Shown here: piece after piece, positions 63,501-64,000 of the stretch | How the letters are laid out: every line of letters starts with the position of its first letter | Position numbering within the stretch: the stretch's first letter is position 1 | Translations under genes and position numbers: made by a program | Origin: an uncultured Mucispirillum sp. | GTDB taxonomy: Bacteria > Chrysiogenota > Deferribacteres > Deferribacterales > Mucispirillaceae | Assembly: GCA_944324465.1 (NCBI GenBank) | Contig: CALUWI010000010.1 | Location: 1-64,000 of the forward strand | DNA length: 64,000 nucleotides | Direction of reading: 5' to 3' | The notes under the pieces: model-generated | Databases searched by the model: none | What the model was told of the DNA's origin: nothing | Seen by the model: only the letters and a program-made list of their open reading frames with translations

Positions 63501-63921
63501 CGGCTTATCAATAGCTGCAAATGGTGGTGGTATTACAAGAGCTTCTACAGATGGTTACACTGTTGGTGACTTAACTCAAACTATGTTTAACCCAGCTGGT
63601 GAACTTGTAGGTACATACTCAAATGGTCAAACAAGGGTATTAGCTCAAATAGCACTTGCAACTTTCGTAAATGAAAGAGGTTTAGAAAAAGTAGGTGATA
63701 CAATGTTCCAAGCAACTGGTGCTTCTGGTCAGGCTACAATAGGCGAACCAATGACTGGGGATAGAGGAGAAATAGCTGCATCTATGCTTGAAAACTCAAA
63801 TGTTGATTTATCAACAGAGCTTGTAAATATGATTACAACTCAAAGGGCATACCAATCAAACTCTAAAGTTATCTCTACCTCCGATGAGATGATTCAAGAG
63901 TTACTTAACATGAAACGTTAA
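60526..63921 (+). CDS. flgE: Flagellar hook protein FlgE, enlarged
   Basis: The product is about 1131 aa; I start at the ATG at 60526 behind CGGAGG. N-terminal '[34 protein letters not shown]' and C-terminal '[36 protein letters not shown]' are the conserved rod/hook core. Simple FlgE proteins are about 400 aa; here a ~700-residue insert of beta-rich repeats forms extra surface domains. It polymerises into the universal joint between motor and filament. Third gene of fliK-flgD-flgE. Confidence 0.93.
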   Translation: [1131 protein letters not shown]

Positions 63922-63943
63922 GATAGATAGCTGATTAAAATTT

Positions 63944-63984
63944 TCCCTTAGGATAAGCCATTCGCTCCGGTGAGTCCTGAGGGA
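63944..63984. repeat. GC-richer inverted repeat downstream of flgE
   Basis: TCCCTTAGGA (63944-63953) pairs with TCCTGAGGGA (63975-63984), ten pairs with one G-U. The loop and flank (to 64000) are distinctly richer in G/C than their surroundings, and the element may continue past the window edge. It may be a repeat unit or a terminator without a U tract. Confidence 0.4.
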
Positions 63985-64000
63985 TTTCAAAGCACTCCGC

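Noticed and set aside
1-64000. CRISPR arrays, tRNA/rRNA genes, insertion sequences, prophage
   Set aside because: I saw no regularly spaced repeats, no cloverleaf-like tRNA sequences, and no transposase, integrase or phage structural genes; this was by eye only.

Overview
The window is about 30% GC by eye and comes from a Gram-negative, flagellated, anaerobically respiring bacterium. It encodes LPS-type genes, a complete type VI secretion system (T6SS), periplasmic nitrate reduction and flagellar hook genes. The gene content and base composition fit the Deferribacterota, and Mucispirillum in particular. That placement rests on memory of gene content, not on a search.

Layout. (1) 135-1172: a secreted SH3/ankyrin protein, divergent from the T6SS. 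(2) 1409-23808: one long T6SS unit in the order tssA-B-C-hcp-tssE-F-G-H-PAAR-vgrG, two accessory genes, then tssJ-K-L-M and a PotD-like lipoprotein. All thirteen core components are present. (3) 23898-25472: a protein of unknown function, followed by an O-antigen ligase-like gene. (4) 27067-38614: nitrogen respiration. On the minus strand lie napM-A-D-G-H and a haem-motif histidine kinase. On the plus strand lie an octahaem nitrite reductase and the System II cytochrome c maturation pair ResB/CcsA. A Crp/Fnr-type regulator closes the block. (5) 38893-46333: methylglyoxal synthase, a small secreted protein and envelope genes (LptF/G-type permease, flippase-like protein, GT9, GT39), then a ComEC-like channel without its usual nuclease domain. 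(6) 46439-48629: a WYL-domain regulator and an Mbeg1-type hydrolase. (7) 48707-53847: metNIQ and modABC, divergent, with a near-consensus ModE box between them. (8) 53919-57331: a hybrid sensor kinase and a RibBA-like protein with a degenerate GTP cyclohydrolase II half. (9) 57417-63921: fliK-flgD-flgE behind a sigma-54-type promoter.

How it fits together. ModABC supplies molybdate for the NapA cofactor. NapA reduces nitrate to nitrite, and the octahaem enzyme should reduce nitrite to ammonium. ResB/CcsA attach haem to both cytochromes. NapGH is the only visible quinol-side module, because neither NapC nor NrfH is present here.

Most notable signals: a 7-nt-spaced palindrome shared by the WYL/comEC intergenic region and the unlinked unknown gene at 23898-25472; the ModE box embedded in the putative metNIQ promoter; the Tyr-x-Cys and CX4CH signatures of the nitrite reductase; and the VgrG C-terminal extension followed by a small heptad-repeat protein. 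No tRNA, rRNA, CRISPR array or insertion sequence was seen.
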